64,000 nucleotides of DNA from Symplocastrum torsivum CPER-KK1 (GCA_019358875.1 JAHHIF010000003.1:1-64000); one strand, 5' to 3'; shown: positions 25,137-34,648, counted from the stretch's first letter. Numbers and translations are program-made. Notes: generated from the letters alone by a model not told the origin.

Positions 25137-26750
25137 ATGCAGTGGCTAAGTGAGCGATCGCTCTTAGCAATTCCCGTCGCAGGCAGTGAGAATCAGGGTA
25201 ATCTTTCCGAAGTAGTCATCGTTCTCATCATCTTGTTGTTGGTCGCTACAGGGGTTGCCCTAATCTCGCGACGATTACGAATTCCCTACATTACAGGTTT
25301 AGTACTAGCGGGTCTAGCAATCACTGAGCTGATACCACATCGTATTGGTCTAAACTCTGCTCTGATTTTCAACCTATTTCTGCCCATCCTGCTGTTTGAA
25401 TCGGCAATCAACACAGACATTAGTCGTCTACGGAGTACGATTAAACCGATTGCCATCCTTGCAGGGCCAGGGGTTTTACTTTGTACTGGTATCACTTCAG
25501 TTTTGCTCAAACTAGAACTGGGTTTAGCTTGGGTGCCGGCATTGCTAGTCGCTGTAATTTTGTCGATTACGGATACAGCCTTGGTGATTGCTGTTTTTAA
25601 AGAAGTATCCGTGCCTCACCGACTGGTTACCTTGGTTGAGGGTGAAAGCTTACTTAATGATGATGTTGCTCTGGTTTTATTTAGCCTAATTTTGACCGTA
25701 TATTCTACCGGGTCTTTATCGCCTCTAGATGCAGTACAAGAATTTTTATTTGTCATCATTGGAGGAGTATTAGTTGGATTAGCCTTGGGCTACCTGAGTG
25801 TCGGTTTATTTAGCCAAGCGGATGACCCATTAAGTGTGATTCTACTCACCGTAGCCGTTGCCTTGGGAGCCTTCCAAACGGGTGAGTTTTTCCATGTATC
25901 CGGTGTGGTTGCTGTTGTTGTCGCGGGATTAATTGTCGGCAACCTTGGGGTTTCCAAAAGCACCTCTGCTTCAACTCAAGTAACCTTGTTTAGCTTCTGG
26001 GAATTTGCGGGATTTGGAGTCAATACCTTTATCTTTTTGCTGATTGGTTTAGAGATTAATCTCATCACCCTTTGGCAAAATTTACCTGCTGTTCTTTTAG
26101 CACTTATTGCCTATCAAGTTGGGCGTGCGCTGACGGTTTATCCCCTCTTATCCTTAGTTCGATTTATTGATAAACCGATTCCTCTGCGTTGGCGACACGT
26201 TCTCTTTTTGGGCAATATTAAAGGCTCACTCTCGACAGCTTTGGTTTTAAGCTTGCCAGCATCGTTTCCAGGACGAGAAAGGTTGATTGCGATCGTGCTT
26301 GGTATTGTTCTGTTATCTCTGGTAGGACAAGGGTTGAGTCTGCCCTGGTTTTTGCGACGTTTAAAGTTATCTCATCACTCAGAATCTCGTCAGCAGATTG
26401 AGGAGTTACAAGCCCAACTGATGACAGCGAAAGCGGCTCAGGATGAATTAGATAATCTCCTAAAATCGGGAGTTTTACCTAAAGCCATCTATGAAGAGAT
26501 GCGTGCAGCTTATCAGGTAAAAGTCGCCGCGTCTGAGAGAACGTTGCGGGATATCTATAACCAACGGCCAGAGCGATCGCCTTTGAATGTTAGCGATCGC
26601 ACTAAACTAGATGCAATCCGTCGGCAATTACTCTTGGCAGAAAAAGGGGCACTCAATGACGCGCTGCGCCGACGTATCCTCTCAGAGGAAGTGGTAAAAG
26701 AGCGAATTAAAACCCTTAATGAGCAACTTCTGAAGCTGGAGGATGATTAG
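25137..26750 (+). CDS. Cation/proton antiporter, CPA1 (NhaP) type
   Basis: About 12 membrane helices occupy residues 20-410. The helix with SITDTALVIAVFKE carries the TD pair, and LVEGESLLNDDVALVLFS follows, with the ND motif of CPA1 sodium/proton exchangers. The last 120 residues are cytosolic and coiled-coil-like (RQQIEELQAQLMTAKAAQDELDNLL). It would export Na+ (or K+) against H+ for pH and salt balance. Its 3' end overlaps the convergent TrkA-type gene by 35 bases. Confidence 0.88.
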   Translation: MQWLSERSLLAIPVAGSENQGNLSEVVIVLIILLLVATGVALISRRLRIPYITGLVLAGLAITELIPHRIGLNSALIFNLFLPILLFESAINTDISRLRSTIKPIAILAGPGVLLCTGITSVLLKLELGLAWVPALLVAVILSITDTALVIAVFKEVSVPHRLVTLVEGESLLNDDVALVLFSLILTVYSTGSLSPLDAVQEFLFVIIGGVLVGLALGYLSVGLFSQADDPLSVILLTVAVALGAFQTGEFFHVSGVVAVVVAGLIVGNLGVSKSTSASTQVTLFSFWEFAGFGVNTFIFLLIGLEINLITLWQNLPAVLLALIAYQVGRALTVYPLLSLVRFIDKPIPLRWRHVLFLGNIKGSLSTALVLSLPASFPGRERLIAIVLGIVLLSLVGQGLSLPWFLRRLKLSHHSESRQQIEELQAQLMTAKAAQDELDNLLKSGVLPKAIYEEMRAAYQVKVAASERTLRDIYNQRPERSPLNVSDRTKLDAIRRQLLLAEKGALNDALRRRILSEEVVKERIKTLNEQLLKLEDD

Positions 26751-27423
26751 AACGTAGATCCAAATAATCAACCACCTGATGCAAGAGTTCAGATTTAGTC
26801 ACGACTAGAATGGTTGACCCTGCCTCCAGCATCGTATTGCCATTGGGAATCACTAGGTCGGCAGAGGGATGGGGTTGATAGCCAATAATCAAAGAACCCA
26901 CTGGAAAACGGGAATCCTTAGCAATGAGGCCAAGGCTACAACCAGCAACATGGGAATCTGCGGGAATTGCCAACTTGAAGACTTCGACCTGTCCCTGCTC
27001 GAAGTGCATCATCGACTCGACTTGGGGATATTCAATTGCCGTCACCATTGTATTCACAGGTAGGTCAATGGTGCTGATTACATGATGCGCTCCGGCAAGA
27101 CGATAGGGTTCGGCAAAATCGCGGTTACGCATCCGCGTCACAATATGGGGGACGCCATAGTGCTTGGCAAGGGTAATCATTGCTAGGTTTAGCGCATCAT
27201 CCCGGAGAGCAGCAACAAGTGCATCTGCCTTACGAATTCCGGCTTCCTGCAGCAATTGGATATTTACTGCAGTGCCTTCAAACACCATCACCCCGACCTG
27301 TTCGCGTGCATATCGGCAGGCAGCAGGGTCAATTTCAATAACGGCGATTGTATGCCCCAAGTCCATTAGTTCTTTAGCCAAGTTCAGCCCGACTAGTCCT
27401 GCGCCGCCAATCAATATATACAT
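26716..27423 (-). CDS. TrkA-type (RCK) nucleotide-binding regulatory protein
   Basis: Residues 1-120 form an RCK_N Rossmann domain with GGAGLVGLNLAKEL and the ribose-binding acid at Glu35 (IEID). Residues about 145-225 form an RCK_C domain (VEVFKLAIPADSHVAGCSLGLIAKDSRFPVGSLIIGYQ). Such proteins bind NAD(H) or ATP and gate potassium channels or antiporters in the membrane. The convergent antiporter gene whose end it overlaps is a natural candidate partner, but that is inference. Confidence 0.85.
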   Translation of the reverse strand: MYILIGGAGLVGLNLAKELMDLGHTIAVIEIDPAACRYAREQVGVMVFEGTAVNIQLLQEAGIRKADALVAALRDDALNLAMITLAKHYGVPHIVTRMRNRDFAEPYRLAGAHHVISTIDLPVNTMVTAIEYPQVESMMHFEQGQVEVFKLAIPADSHVAGCSLGLIAKDSRFPVGSLIIGYQPHPSADLVIPNGNTMLEAGSTILVVTKSELLHQVVDYLDLRSNHPPASEVAH

Positions 27424-27528
27424 CGCTCGTCCCCCGCTCTTGTAATTGCTGTTGCAAGCTTTTCTATTGTGACTGAAAGCGGCTAGTTGCCAGTTCTACG
27501 CTTGACTACATCCGAAAGCGGAATACAG

Positions 27529-27571
27529 AAAAACATCAGCCCCCTAAACCGAAGTATCAGTCTAGGAGGCT
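27529..27571 (-). terminator. Rho-independent terminator of the beta-barrel gene
   Basis: On the minus strand AGCCTCCTA and TAGGGGGCT pair over nine positions (one G-U) around a 16-base loop, followed by GATGTTTTTC. It lies 43 bases past the stop of the gene at 27614-28648 and has the right orientation. Confidence 0.75.
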
Positions 27572-27613
27572 AATTGTCAAAGTAACTCGCTGAGTGTGAA
27601 TGTTGGTCTATCT

Positions 27614-28648
27614 TTAGAAGCTAACGAAGGTATAACCGATGCCTACCATAAGCCCGAAATCGGTTGTATCTTCAAGAAAACCAATATTGAGGGCAGCATT
27701 GGCGACAAATTGGGGTGATAAGGGGAAATCAACACCACCAGTGACCATGAAACCCAGGTTGTCATCCTCATCCGTAGAAAGAGCGAGTCCACCACCTACA
27801 AACGGTGCAAACCGCACGGGTTCAAACGGGTCAGTTGACTGAATCCTAAAGTCGTAAGTCAGCGGGAAGAGGAAAACGGTATCGTCTCCGATAATAGCCG
27901 CAGGGCGGAAGGAGAGGCTTCGAGTCAGACCAATCTTGCCATTGATCACAAAGCTACCCCGACCTAGAGCGGTATCACCGTCAATGCCAATATTGCCGCC
28001 AATCCCGACATAGCTAGCACCACCACGGGTAGGACGACCGGGGTCAATCTCAGTTTGAGCCACTGTGGTATCGGCTTCGCTAGCTGCTGCATCAGAAGAG
28101 GCTTCTGGCACAGGTGCAAACTCTGGTTGTGCCGACAGAAGATCCGCAGAGGTTTCTACGGTTCCTGGCGTCGGTGCTTCGATTGCACGATCCGCCGAAC
28201 TAGCAGAACCTTGCTCGTCGTTTAGCGCTACATCTAGTGGTTGTTCCTGGGAATCAGCTTGATTCTGTTTAATGGCAGCATCATTGGCTGGTTGCACATG
28301 ATGCTGTTGAGTTGTATCTTCTGGAATTTCTGTAACAGAAGGATTACTTGCGAGTTGTGGCTTGACAGTCGAGGTGGCTGTCTCGGTAGACTCAACATCC
28401 TCAGTCAGTGCAGCAGTTGCTTCTAAGCTTCCCTGAGATGAAGTTGAGTCTATGGGAAGTGAGTTAATGGGCGAAATAGCGATCTCAGCAGACTCAACCT
28501 CCTCAATCAGTGTGGTATCCGCTTCCAACGAGTGTGAATCATTGATCAGCGTTTCCGCATTAGCGGAGATCGCACTGCTAAGAACCGTCAAAGCAACAAA
28601 GCCAAGAAGGAAGGAAACTTGTCTAAAAAACATCATCTTTACGGTCAC
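27614..28648 (-). CDS. Secreted protein with acidic linker and C-terminal beta-barrel-like domain
   Basis: A signal peptide (FFRQVSFLLGFVALTVLSSAISANA, cut near residue 31) leads into a long Thr/Ser/Glu-rich linker (about 32-205) with an internal repeat: two similar blocks around EEVESAEIA and EDVESTETA. Residues 206-344 alternate polar and hydrophobic residues (YVGIGGNIGIDGD...SFVINGKIGL...RFAPFVGGGLAL...FGLMVGIGYTFVSF) and end in an aromatic residue, as outer-membrane barrels do. It is probably an outer-membrane or periplasmic protein of unknown function. Confidence 0.7.
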   Translation of the reverse strand: MTVKMMFFRQVSFLLGFVALTVLSSAISANAETLINDSHSLEADTTLIEEVESAEIAISPINSLPIDSTSSQGSLEATAALTEDVESTETATSTVKPQLASNPSVTEIPEDTTQQHHVQPANDAAIKQNQADSQEQPLDVALNDEQGSASSADRAIEAPTPGTVETSADLLSAQPEFAPVPEASSDAAASEADTTVAQTEIDPGRPTRGGASYVGIGGNIGIDGDTALGRGSFVINGKIGLTRSLSFRPAAIIGDDTVFLFPLTYDFRIQSTDPFEPVRFAPFVGGGLALSTDEDDNLGFMVTGGVDFPLSPQFVANAALNIGFLEDTTDFGLMVGIGYTFVSF

Positions 28649-28981
28649 CCCTCAGAAATCACATTAAAAATCGAAAAAGCCAAATCTATCAGCTCATTTT
28701 CTCGGATTTTCGAGTTTAAGCAACTAAAATCCTGAGGTTAATTTAAAAGATTCTGAGGAATTATTGCTACCTTTGCAGGAAGATTTTAGATTTTAAAAGC
28801 CTCTCCCAATTGGAGGATTTTTGTATACGCCGCAAGATAAAGTTTGAAACCTTACCCTGCTCTCGATGCGATCGCATAACCACAAGGCTTACTCTTGTAG
28901 ACTGAGACTGAGCTTTCTGTCTGTCCTAGAAACACTGGGACAGGCAAGATACCCATCCCAGCGATATGTATGTAACACACG
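28649..28981. other. Spacer upstream of the beta-barrel gene
   Basis: About 330 AT-rich bases between two minus-strand genes. It contains a short dyad CTGTCC...GGACAG near 28921-28944, downstream of the serine hydrolase gene, which may be a weak terminator with no T-run. Nothing else stands out. Confidence 0.4.
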
Positions 28982-29920
28982 CTACATTAATTGATTCATC
29001 GCGGCGACAACCTGTGCAGAAACAAAGGGGAGAAGGGCTTGGTTTTTGCTGTGAGCTTTGCCTTCCGTAAACACGACTAAAAGATAGGGTGGTACGTGTG
29101 GTAGCTCAATATAGGCGGCATCGTGGCGAACCTGGCTCGTCCAACCTGCCTTTGACCACAACTGAGCCTCTTGGGGCAACCCAGCGCCGAAGAAACCTGT
29201 CACCTGATTTTCCTCATCCTGCGCCAAGTTAGCAGGTTCTAAACTTCGTTTCATCAACGCCATCATCGCTTGCGATCGCGTTGATGACACCGCCACACCT
29301 CCAACAATGCTGTGTAGCAACCGCGCTGTTGCATTCGTCGTCAGCATATTGCGGTTCTCCATTAACTGTCCCAAAAAAACCCGTTCCCGACCATAAGGGC
29401 CATCCCCCCAGGTTTTTTGATTGATGTTGACAGTTTCCAACTCTTGCCAACCCAAGGATTGAAAGTAACGATTGACAATATTGCGCTGAAACTTCCAGGT
29501 TTCAAAGGGTCCAGATGATAATTCTGGGCCACTGGTAGTGCCACTTAAAATATCGACAACCAAACCTGTGGCATCATTACTAGAATCGACAATCATATCC
29601 CGTATGGCTCTGTCCAACTCAGCGGAGGGGGGAGTCATCGTCGTTTCCAGCCACTCCTCGATCGCAACGAGGTAGAACAGTTTCACAACACTGGCAGGGT
29701 AAATCCGCTCTACACCGCGATAGCTAAAGCCTCGGACTTGATGCTTCCAAAATTCTTCTGCCGAAAGTGCGCCACCAGTATTCACGGGGACAGGTGGATC
29801 GTAGACTATCCAGGTGAGAGCAATTTGATTGCGAGCCAGTCCAGGAAATTCCGCCCAGGTGGCTTCCAGGATTTCTAATCCTAGCTTTTCTAATTGTTCG
29901 TCTTTCCGAAAAAAAGTCAT
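28982..29920 (-). CDS. Serine hydrolase, class A beta-lactamase / penicillin-binding fold
   Basis: The SxxK motif is Ser77-Val-Val-Lys80 (YPASVVKLFYL), the SxN motif is Ser113-x-Asn115 (VDSSNDATG), and KAG near residue 255 (LWSKAGWTSQ) stands for KTG. This is the active-site set of penicillin-recognising serine enzymes. No signal peptide is seen, which is odd for a periplasmic enzyme. It may act on peptidoglycan or another amide. The start is only 22 bases from the divergent NlpC/P60 gene, suggesting joint control. Confidence 0.75.
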   Translation of the reverse strand: MTFFRKDEQLEKLGLEILEATWAEFPGLARNQIALTWIVYDPPVPVNTGGALSAEEFWKHQVRGFSYRGVERIYPASVVKLFYLVAIEEWLETTMTPPSAELDRAIRDMIVDSSNDATGLVVDILSGTTSGPELSSGPFETWKFQRNIVNRYFQSLGWQELETVNINQKTWGDGPYGRERVFLGQLMENRNMLTTNATARLLHSIVGGVAVSSTRSQAMMALMKRSLEPANLAQDEENQVTGFFGAGLPQEAQLWSKAGWTSQVRHDAAYIELPHVPPYLLVVFTEGKAHSKNQALLPFVSAQVVAAMNQLM

Positions 29921-29942
29921 TTTTAGCTATCGGCTTTAAAGA

Positions 29943-30647
29943 ATGCCGTCCTATCCAAAAACCCAAATCCCAAGTCAACAATTCAACGAGTACCGCTGCA
30001 AAGCGCCTCTGAATCTCTATGATTCTCCCACTTCTAGGAGTCTGGCAACTCAAGCCGCTGCAGGGCGTTATTTGAGGGTATTGTCACAAACTGATGAGAA
30101 CGTCCTTGAGGTTCGCCTGTGTGAGGATGACTATCCAGGTTGGTTGCCACTAGAAGATTTTGACTATCTAGAACCTGTTGATACACCCTATCAGGCGATC
30201 GCACTTTCACGACTCGAAATTCAAAATCGTCTACCCCAAGTTATTGCCTTCACCCTAGAGGCGATGAAACAACCCAACTATTATCTCTGGGGAGGTACTG
30301 TTGGACCCAACTATGATTGTTCCGGACTAATGCAAGCGGCGTTTAGAGCATCGGGGATTTGGTTACCCAGAGACTCCTACCAGCAGGAAGCATTTACTCA
30401 TGCGATCGCTATTGAGGAACTTTTACCCGGAGATCTAATCTTTTTTGGAACTCATGAGAAAGTAAATCATGTCGCACTTTATGTAGGAGACGGACGTTAT
30501 ATCCATAGTTCTGGTAAAGAAATGGGTCGAAATGGCATTGGTATTGACCCGCTCTCAGATCGGGGGGATACAATTGCTCAGTCGTATTATCAACGACTGC
30601 GCTCTTGCGGACGAGTCGTAGAGAGTTATCAGCCAGTCAAGTTTTAG
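29943..30647 (+). CDS. NlpC/P60 cell-wall endopeptidase with N-terminal SH3b domain
   Basis: Residues about 18-80 form an SH3b domain (KAPLNLYDSPTSRSLATQAAAGRYLRVL) and residues 95-230 an NlpC/P60 domain with Cys126 (YDCSGLMQAAF), His176 (NHVALYVGDG) and His188 (YIHSS). The 234-residue layout and these three positions match the structurally characterised cyanobacterial endopeptidases from Anabaena and Nostoc, which cut gamma-D-Glu-diaminopimelate bonds of stem peptides with a free L-Ala end, a recycling role. No signal peptide is visible, consistent with that role. It is divergent from a penicillin-binding-fold hydrolase. Confidence 0.9.
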   Translation: MPSYPKTQIPSQQFNEYRCKAPLNLYDSPTSRSLATQAAAGRYLRVLSQTDENVLEVRLCEDDYPGWLPLEDFDYLEPVDTPYQAIALSRLEIQNRLPQVIAFTLEAMKQPNYYLWGGTVGPNYDCSGLMQAAFRASGIWLPRDSYQQEAFTHAIAIEELLPGDLIFFGTHEKVNHVALYVGDGRYIHSSGKEMGRNGIGIDPLSDRGDTIAQSYYQRLRSCGRVVESYQPVKF

Positions 30648-30668
30648 ATAGATCAGTAAGTGCATAAA

Positions 30669-30775
30669 AGGAGTTCAGAATACAGGGGTTCAGAAGTTCA
30701 GAATGACTGTACCCCGGACAGGAAATGGGCGTTTCTACAAAGAATTCTCCTGCAACTACTGCAACTCCTGAACTC
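30669..30775. repeat. Short direct and inverted repeats (GGAGTTCAG family)
   Basis: The left part has ggagttcagaatacaggggt followed by tcagaagttcag; the right part has the inverted form caactcctgaactcc near 30758-30775. The pair makes a loose inverted repeat in the spacer before the GT2 gene. The same words occur at 19470 and 52845. Confidence 0.55.
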
Positions 30776-30807
30776 CTAAACTTCTTCTTTGTGGGTGTGA
30801 GGTAAAT

Positions 30808-31839
30808 ATGTTAATTTCTCAAAGGTTATTAAGCGAGGATACTGCTGCCCCTGGGAGTATCCCTGATGTGTCTGTTGTGGTGCCAGTCTATAACGAGGTG
30901 GAGAGTTTGCCTCACTTGATAGAAGCGATCGCAACCACAATGCTTGCCCAAGAGTTGAGTTACGAAATTATCTGTGTAGATGATGGCTCAACAGACGGTT
31001 CGGTACAACTGCTCAAGGAACTAGCAGAAACTCGCAGCGACATCCGTGCTGTCTTACTGCGTCGTAACTATGGTCAAACCGCCGCCATGGCAGCAGGATT
31101 TAAACATGCACAGGGTCGTGCGATCGTCTCTTTGGATAGTGATTTACAAAATGATCCAGCCGACATTCCCCTATTATTAGCCAAGCTAGAAGAAGGTTAC
31201 GACCTAGTTAGCGGTTGGCGCTTGCATCGTCAGGATGCGGCGTTAACTCGATTGCTTCCCTCAAAAATTGCTAACTGGATTATTGGACGAGTCACGGGTG
31301 TGAAAATTCATGACTACGGCTGTTCTCTCAAAGCCTATCGCTCAGAACTCCTCGCTGATATGAACCTCTACGGGGAGTTACACCGCTTCCTTCCGGCATT
31401 GGCTTTTATTGAGGGGGCAAGGATTACTGAGTTACCAGTACGTCACCATGCACGTCGATTTGGGCGCAGTAAATATGGATTGGCACGGACTTTTCGGGTG
31501 TTGATGGACTTATTAACCATCTGGTTTATGAAGAAGTTCCTAACCCGTCCGATGCACGTTTTTGGTTTATTTGGCTTGCTCTCAATGCTTCTGGGGCTAT
31601 TGTTGGGAAGCTATCTCACCTTTGTCAAACTGGCACTAGGAGAGTCGATTGGTAATCGTCCCTTATTGATTTTGACTGTCGTGCTACTGCTAGCAGGTGT
31701 TCAGTTGTTTAGCTTTGGCTTGCTGGCAGAACTCATGATGCGAACCTACCACGAATCTCAAGGAAGACCAATCTATCGGGTGAGGCAAGTGATTGAGCCT
31801 GGTGTTAAGAATGGTAAAGAGAGAGGAAACTTGCCTTGA
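30808..31839 (+). CDS. GT2 family glycosyltransferase with two membrane helices
   Basis: The N-terminal GT-A domain has VVVPVYNEVESLPHLIEAI, VDDGSTDGS, RRNYGQTAAMAAGFKHAQG and the metal-binding LDSDLQNDPADI. Two hydrophobic helices lie at about residues 253-275 and 290-312. This is the dolichol-phosphate-mannose-synthase/GtrB layout, which loads a sugar on an undecaprenyl carrier at the inner membrane. The RBS GAGGT is 5 bases before the ATG. The next gene starts at the base after its stop, so the two form an operon. Confidence 0.88.
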   Translation: MLISQRLLSEDTAAPGSIPDVSVVVPVYNEVESLPHLIEAIATTMLAQELSYEIICVDDGSTDGSVQLLKELAETRSDIRAVLLRRNYGQTAAMAAGFKHAQGRAIVSLDSDLQNDPADIPLLLAKLEEGYDLVSGWRLHRQDAALTRLLPSKIANWIIGRVTGVKIHDYGCSLKAYRSELLADMNLYGELHRFLPALAFIEGARITELPVRHHARRFGRSKYGLARTFRVLMDLLTIWFMKKFLTRPMHVFGLFGLLSMLLGLLLGSYLTFVKLALGESIGNRPLLILTVVLLLAGVQLFSFGLLAELMMRTYHESQGRPIYRVRQVIEPGVKNGKERGNLP

Positions 31840-33114
31840 GTGTGGCAAGAATGCAGCGATAGAGTGAAAGTTTTTCGTTCGCTAGAGCCGCAACAACGCA
31901 AGAACCTATTGGCTTTGTTTGCGGCCGGTCTATTATTCTGGGCTAGTTTAGGTTCTTTATTGCCAACCCTACCGCTCTATGTGGAAGATGTGGGCGGTAC
32001 AACGCAACAGGTTGGCGTTGTTATGGGGGCTTTTGCTGTAGGACTGCTACTGTGTCGTGCGCGGCTAGGAAAGCTTGCAGACCAACGCAGTCGTAAACTA
32101 GTAGTTCTGATTGGCATGGGAGTGGTTGCGATCGCTCCTTTAGGTTACCTCTTTGTCAACTCAATTCCTTTGCTGCTGCTGATTCGGGCGTTCCACGGCA
32201 TTAGTATTGCGGCTTATACCACTGGTAACAGTGCTTTGATTGTCGATTTATCACCAGCCGAGAAGCGAGGTGAGTTGATTGGCTACATGAGTTTAACGAA
32301 TCCGATTGGGATTGCGATTGGACCTGCAATGGGTGGCTTTCTCCAAGAACAAGCAGGTTATCCCCCGTTGTTTCTTCTTGCCTCTGGACTGGGACTGTTG
32401 GGGTTCTTCTTTGCGTCTCAGGTGAAAGAACCTCGTGTTATTCCTAACTTGAACAGCAATTCAGACCAAGTATCAGTTCAGCCAGAAAGTGATAAATTCT
32501 GGCAGCTACTAGGTAAACCCGCTTTCCGGATTCCATCATTGGTTTTGCTGCTAACAGGATTGGTCTTCGGGTCAGTAGCGACGTTTGTGGCACTGTATAT
32601 CAGAGAAGCGCAAGTTGACTTGAATGCTGGCTGGTTTTACACGGCTGCGGCGATGTCGAGTTTTGGGATTCGCTTGGTTACGGGTCGTGCTTCTGACCGT
32701 TATGGTCGAGGATTGTTTATCACGGCAAGTCTCGTCTGCTATGGCTTAGGGATGTTGTTGCTGTCTCAGGCGCACAGTGCTGTTTACTTTTTGCTAGCAG
32801 GGCTTTTAGAGGGGGCTGGCGGTGGAACGTTAATTCCGATGATGATTGCTTTACTTTCCGATCGCTCTTACGCCCATGAACGCGGACGAATTTTTTCTGT
32901 GTGTATTGGTGGTTTTGATGTCGGAATTGCGATCGCAGGGCCAGTTCTCGGTACGTTTGCACAACAGTTGGGCTACCAAGGCATCTTTTCACTCTCCACG
33001 GGTATTGCCTTACTCGCTCTTGTCATCTTCGTTACCCAGAATAGTAAAGATTTAGCGCATTCCCTGCGGTTTGCTACAGGTCGTGGACGAGATGTCTATG
33101 CGAAGCGTGGATAA
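31840..33114 (+). CDS. MFS transporter
   Basis: Twelve hydrophobic segments are seen. The loop-2 signature is present as GKLADQRSRK (about residues 84-93), and GRASDRYGRG follows in the second half. GTG at 31840 directly follows the stop of the GT2 gene, so the two are translated from one message. A drug, sugar or lipid substrate is possible; the link to a glycosyltransferase hints at glycolipid export, but that is inference. The length of 424 is normal. Confidence 0.85.
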   Translation: MWQECSDRVKVFRSLEPQQRKNLLALFAAGLLFWASLGSLLPTLPLYVEDVGGTTQQVGVVMGAFAVGLLLCRARLGKLADQRSRKLVVLIGMGVVAIAPLGYLFVNSIPLLLLIRAFHGISIAAYTTGNSALIVDLSPAEKRGELIGYMSLTNPIGIAIGPAMGGFLQEQAGYPPLFLLASGLGLLGFFFASQVKEPRVIPNLNSNSDQVSVQPESDKFWQLLGKPAFRIPSLVLLLTGLVFGSVATFVALYIREAQVDLNAGWFYTAAAMSSFGIRLVTGRASDRYGRGLFITASLVCYGLGMLLLSQAHSAVYFLLAGLLEGAGGGTLIPMMIALLSDRSYAHERGRIFSVCIGGFDVGIAIAGPVLGTFAQQLGYQGIFSLSTGIALLALVIFVTQNSKDLAHSLRFATGRGRDVYAKRG

Positions 33115-33150
33115 GGTTTAAGGTGTATTGTCATCGGCTGGAGTGGCAGT

Positions 33151-33660
33151 TTAAGTCAACGGGGGGTTGTTATGCCGTGCAACTACGGGTGGTAGATAAG
33201 GCTTTGCAAAGGTGAAACATTCAGGTGAATCTCCGTGCAATGCAAGATACTCCAGTTTCGCCTTACCCTCCTCTACAGTGGGCAAATAGTCAGTAGGAAT
33301 CCACCACATTGCAAAATGCTCACCTTGATATTTCTCAAACCATTTACGACGACGGACAAAGAAATCACCATGTAAACTCTTGTAAACATAGACTTTTAGC
33401 TGCTCTAGACTCCGCCAAACTGATAAATTAACAAGCATTCTCGGATCAGGATAGGCTCGGATATTGGTTGCATTGCCAGACGAAGTTTGTAATCGCCAAA
33501 CAAAACCCGGACTTTGATCCGCAACGGCATTTACCTCGTTGAGTGCAGCAGCAAACTCAGCCATGACTGGATCTTCTAAAGGAGCTTTCATCAGAGCAAT
33601 GTTTATTTGGGCAAGATAATAGTCCTGCTGATGCAGTAAGTTCACTTCTTCTATGGTCAT
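33151..33660 (-). CDS. DUF3291 family protein
   Basis: 169 residues with YYLAQINIALMKAPLEDPVMAEF, SPGFVWRLQ, MLVNLSVWRSLEQLKVYVYKSLH and FAMWWIPTDYLPTVEEGKAKLEYL. This is the DUF3291 pattern, an antibiotic-biosynthesis-monooxygenase-like ferredoxin fold. No enzyme activity is established. It lies 52 bases downstream of an AraC regulator on the same strand and may be its target or co-transcribed with it. Confidence 0.8.
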   Translation of the reverse strand: MTIEEVNLLHQQDYYLAQINIALMKAPLEDPVMAEFAAALNEVNAVADQSPGFVWRLQTSSGNATNIRAYPDPRMLVNLSVWRSLEQLKVYVYKSLHGDFFVRRRKWFEKYQGEHFAMWWIPTDYLPTVEEGKAKLEYLALHGDSPECFTFAKPYLPPVVARHNNPPLT

Positions 33661-33712
33661 AGTTCTTAGTCTCGCTTCAAAACCTATGACCTGAAGTATC
33701 TAAGAACTGATG

Positions 33713-34591
33713 CTAATCTGTCTTGAATGATATTGACATGTTGCGATAGTGACCTGGTGTAATGCCCAAGATTCGCTTGAAATGACGAGTAAGGTGGCTT
33801 TGATCTGACATCCCAACAGCGATCGCAACATCTGCAACAGATATCCCTTGCCCCAGAAACTGCTTTGCTTTTTCCACGCGAATTTGGTTTAAATAGGTGT
33901 AGGGCGGCATTCCCACAGCTTGACGAAATACCCGAATTAAGTAGGAACGATTTAGGTTCGTGATCTCTACCAGTTGTTCTAATGAAATATTGGCTCTGAA
34001 ATTATCGTGGAGATACTCCTTAATTAAACGAACGGCATAGTGTTCTTTATTAAGTCGAATAGATCGAATTTCAGTATCAGCATAATGGAGCAGGATCGCT
34101 GACAAAACTTCAACTAACAGGGATTGTTGTTCTAGCCGATCCTGTGACTGTTCAAGCACTGTGTGTAGAGACAAGACATTTCTAGCCAGACTCTCGTTTT
34201 GCACAACAGCATCCTTAAAATAGGGAGATCCACTTATCTCAACTTCACTGGCTATTTGATGAATCAAGTCAATACTGGGATACAGCATTCGATAGGTAAG
34301 TGGTAGTTCCTCAGCAGAGTAACCCGTGTGAGCTTCCTCCGGATTCATGAAAATAACACTTTTGGGAGGAGCTAAATAAGTAGTCCCTTGATAATGGTTG
34401 CCTCCTACTCCAGCCTCAATGATGCCAATTGAATAGCTTGAATGAGAGTGACGAGCATAGTTGTAGTGGATTACTTTCGCCCGAAACAACTCTAAGTTAT
34501 CGAACTCCGGAATTAACCAAAACTTTGTATTTTGACGAGTGCAATTACTCATGTTAGAAGAAGAGGTTGCAACTACTTCAGTTTTCCACAT
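33713..34591 (-). CDS. AraC family transcriptional regulator
   Basis: An N-terminal cupin-like sensing domain (HYNYARHSHSSYSIGIIEAGVGGNHYQG...IFMNPEEAHTG) is followed by a C-terminal pair of helix-turn-helix motifs (ISLEQLVEITNLNRSYLIRVFRQAVGMPPYTYLNQIRVEKAKQFL...SVADVAIAVGMSDQSHLTRHFKRILGITPGHYR). The frame is open to 34681, but that would overlap the divergent Uma2 gene; ATGs at 34591 and 34552 are better starts. It probably controls DUF3291 and itself. The ligand is unknown. Confidence 0.88.
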   Translation of the reverse strand: MWKTEVVATSSSNMSNCTRQNTKFWLIPEFDNLELFRAKVIHYNYARHSHSSYSIGIIEAGVGGNHYQGTTYLAPPKSVIFMNPEEAHTGYSAEELPLTYRMLYPSIDLIHQIASEVEISGSPYFKDAVVQNESLARNVLSLHTVLEQSQDRLEQQSLLVEVLSAILLHYADTEIRSIRLNKEHYAVRLIKEYLHDNFRANISLEQLVEITNLNRSYLIRVFRQAVGMPPYTYLNQIRVEKAKQFLGQGISVADVAIAVGMSDQSHLTRHFKRILGITPGHYRNMSISFKTD

Positions 34592-34648
34592 TGTGGAGTA
34601 AGTCTGACCAAACTCTGGGGTATGTTGGTAGAAAACGGGTTTTATTCT

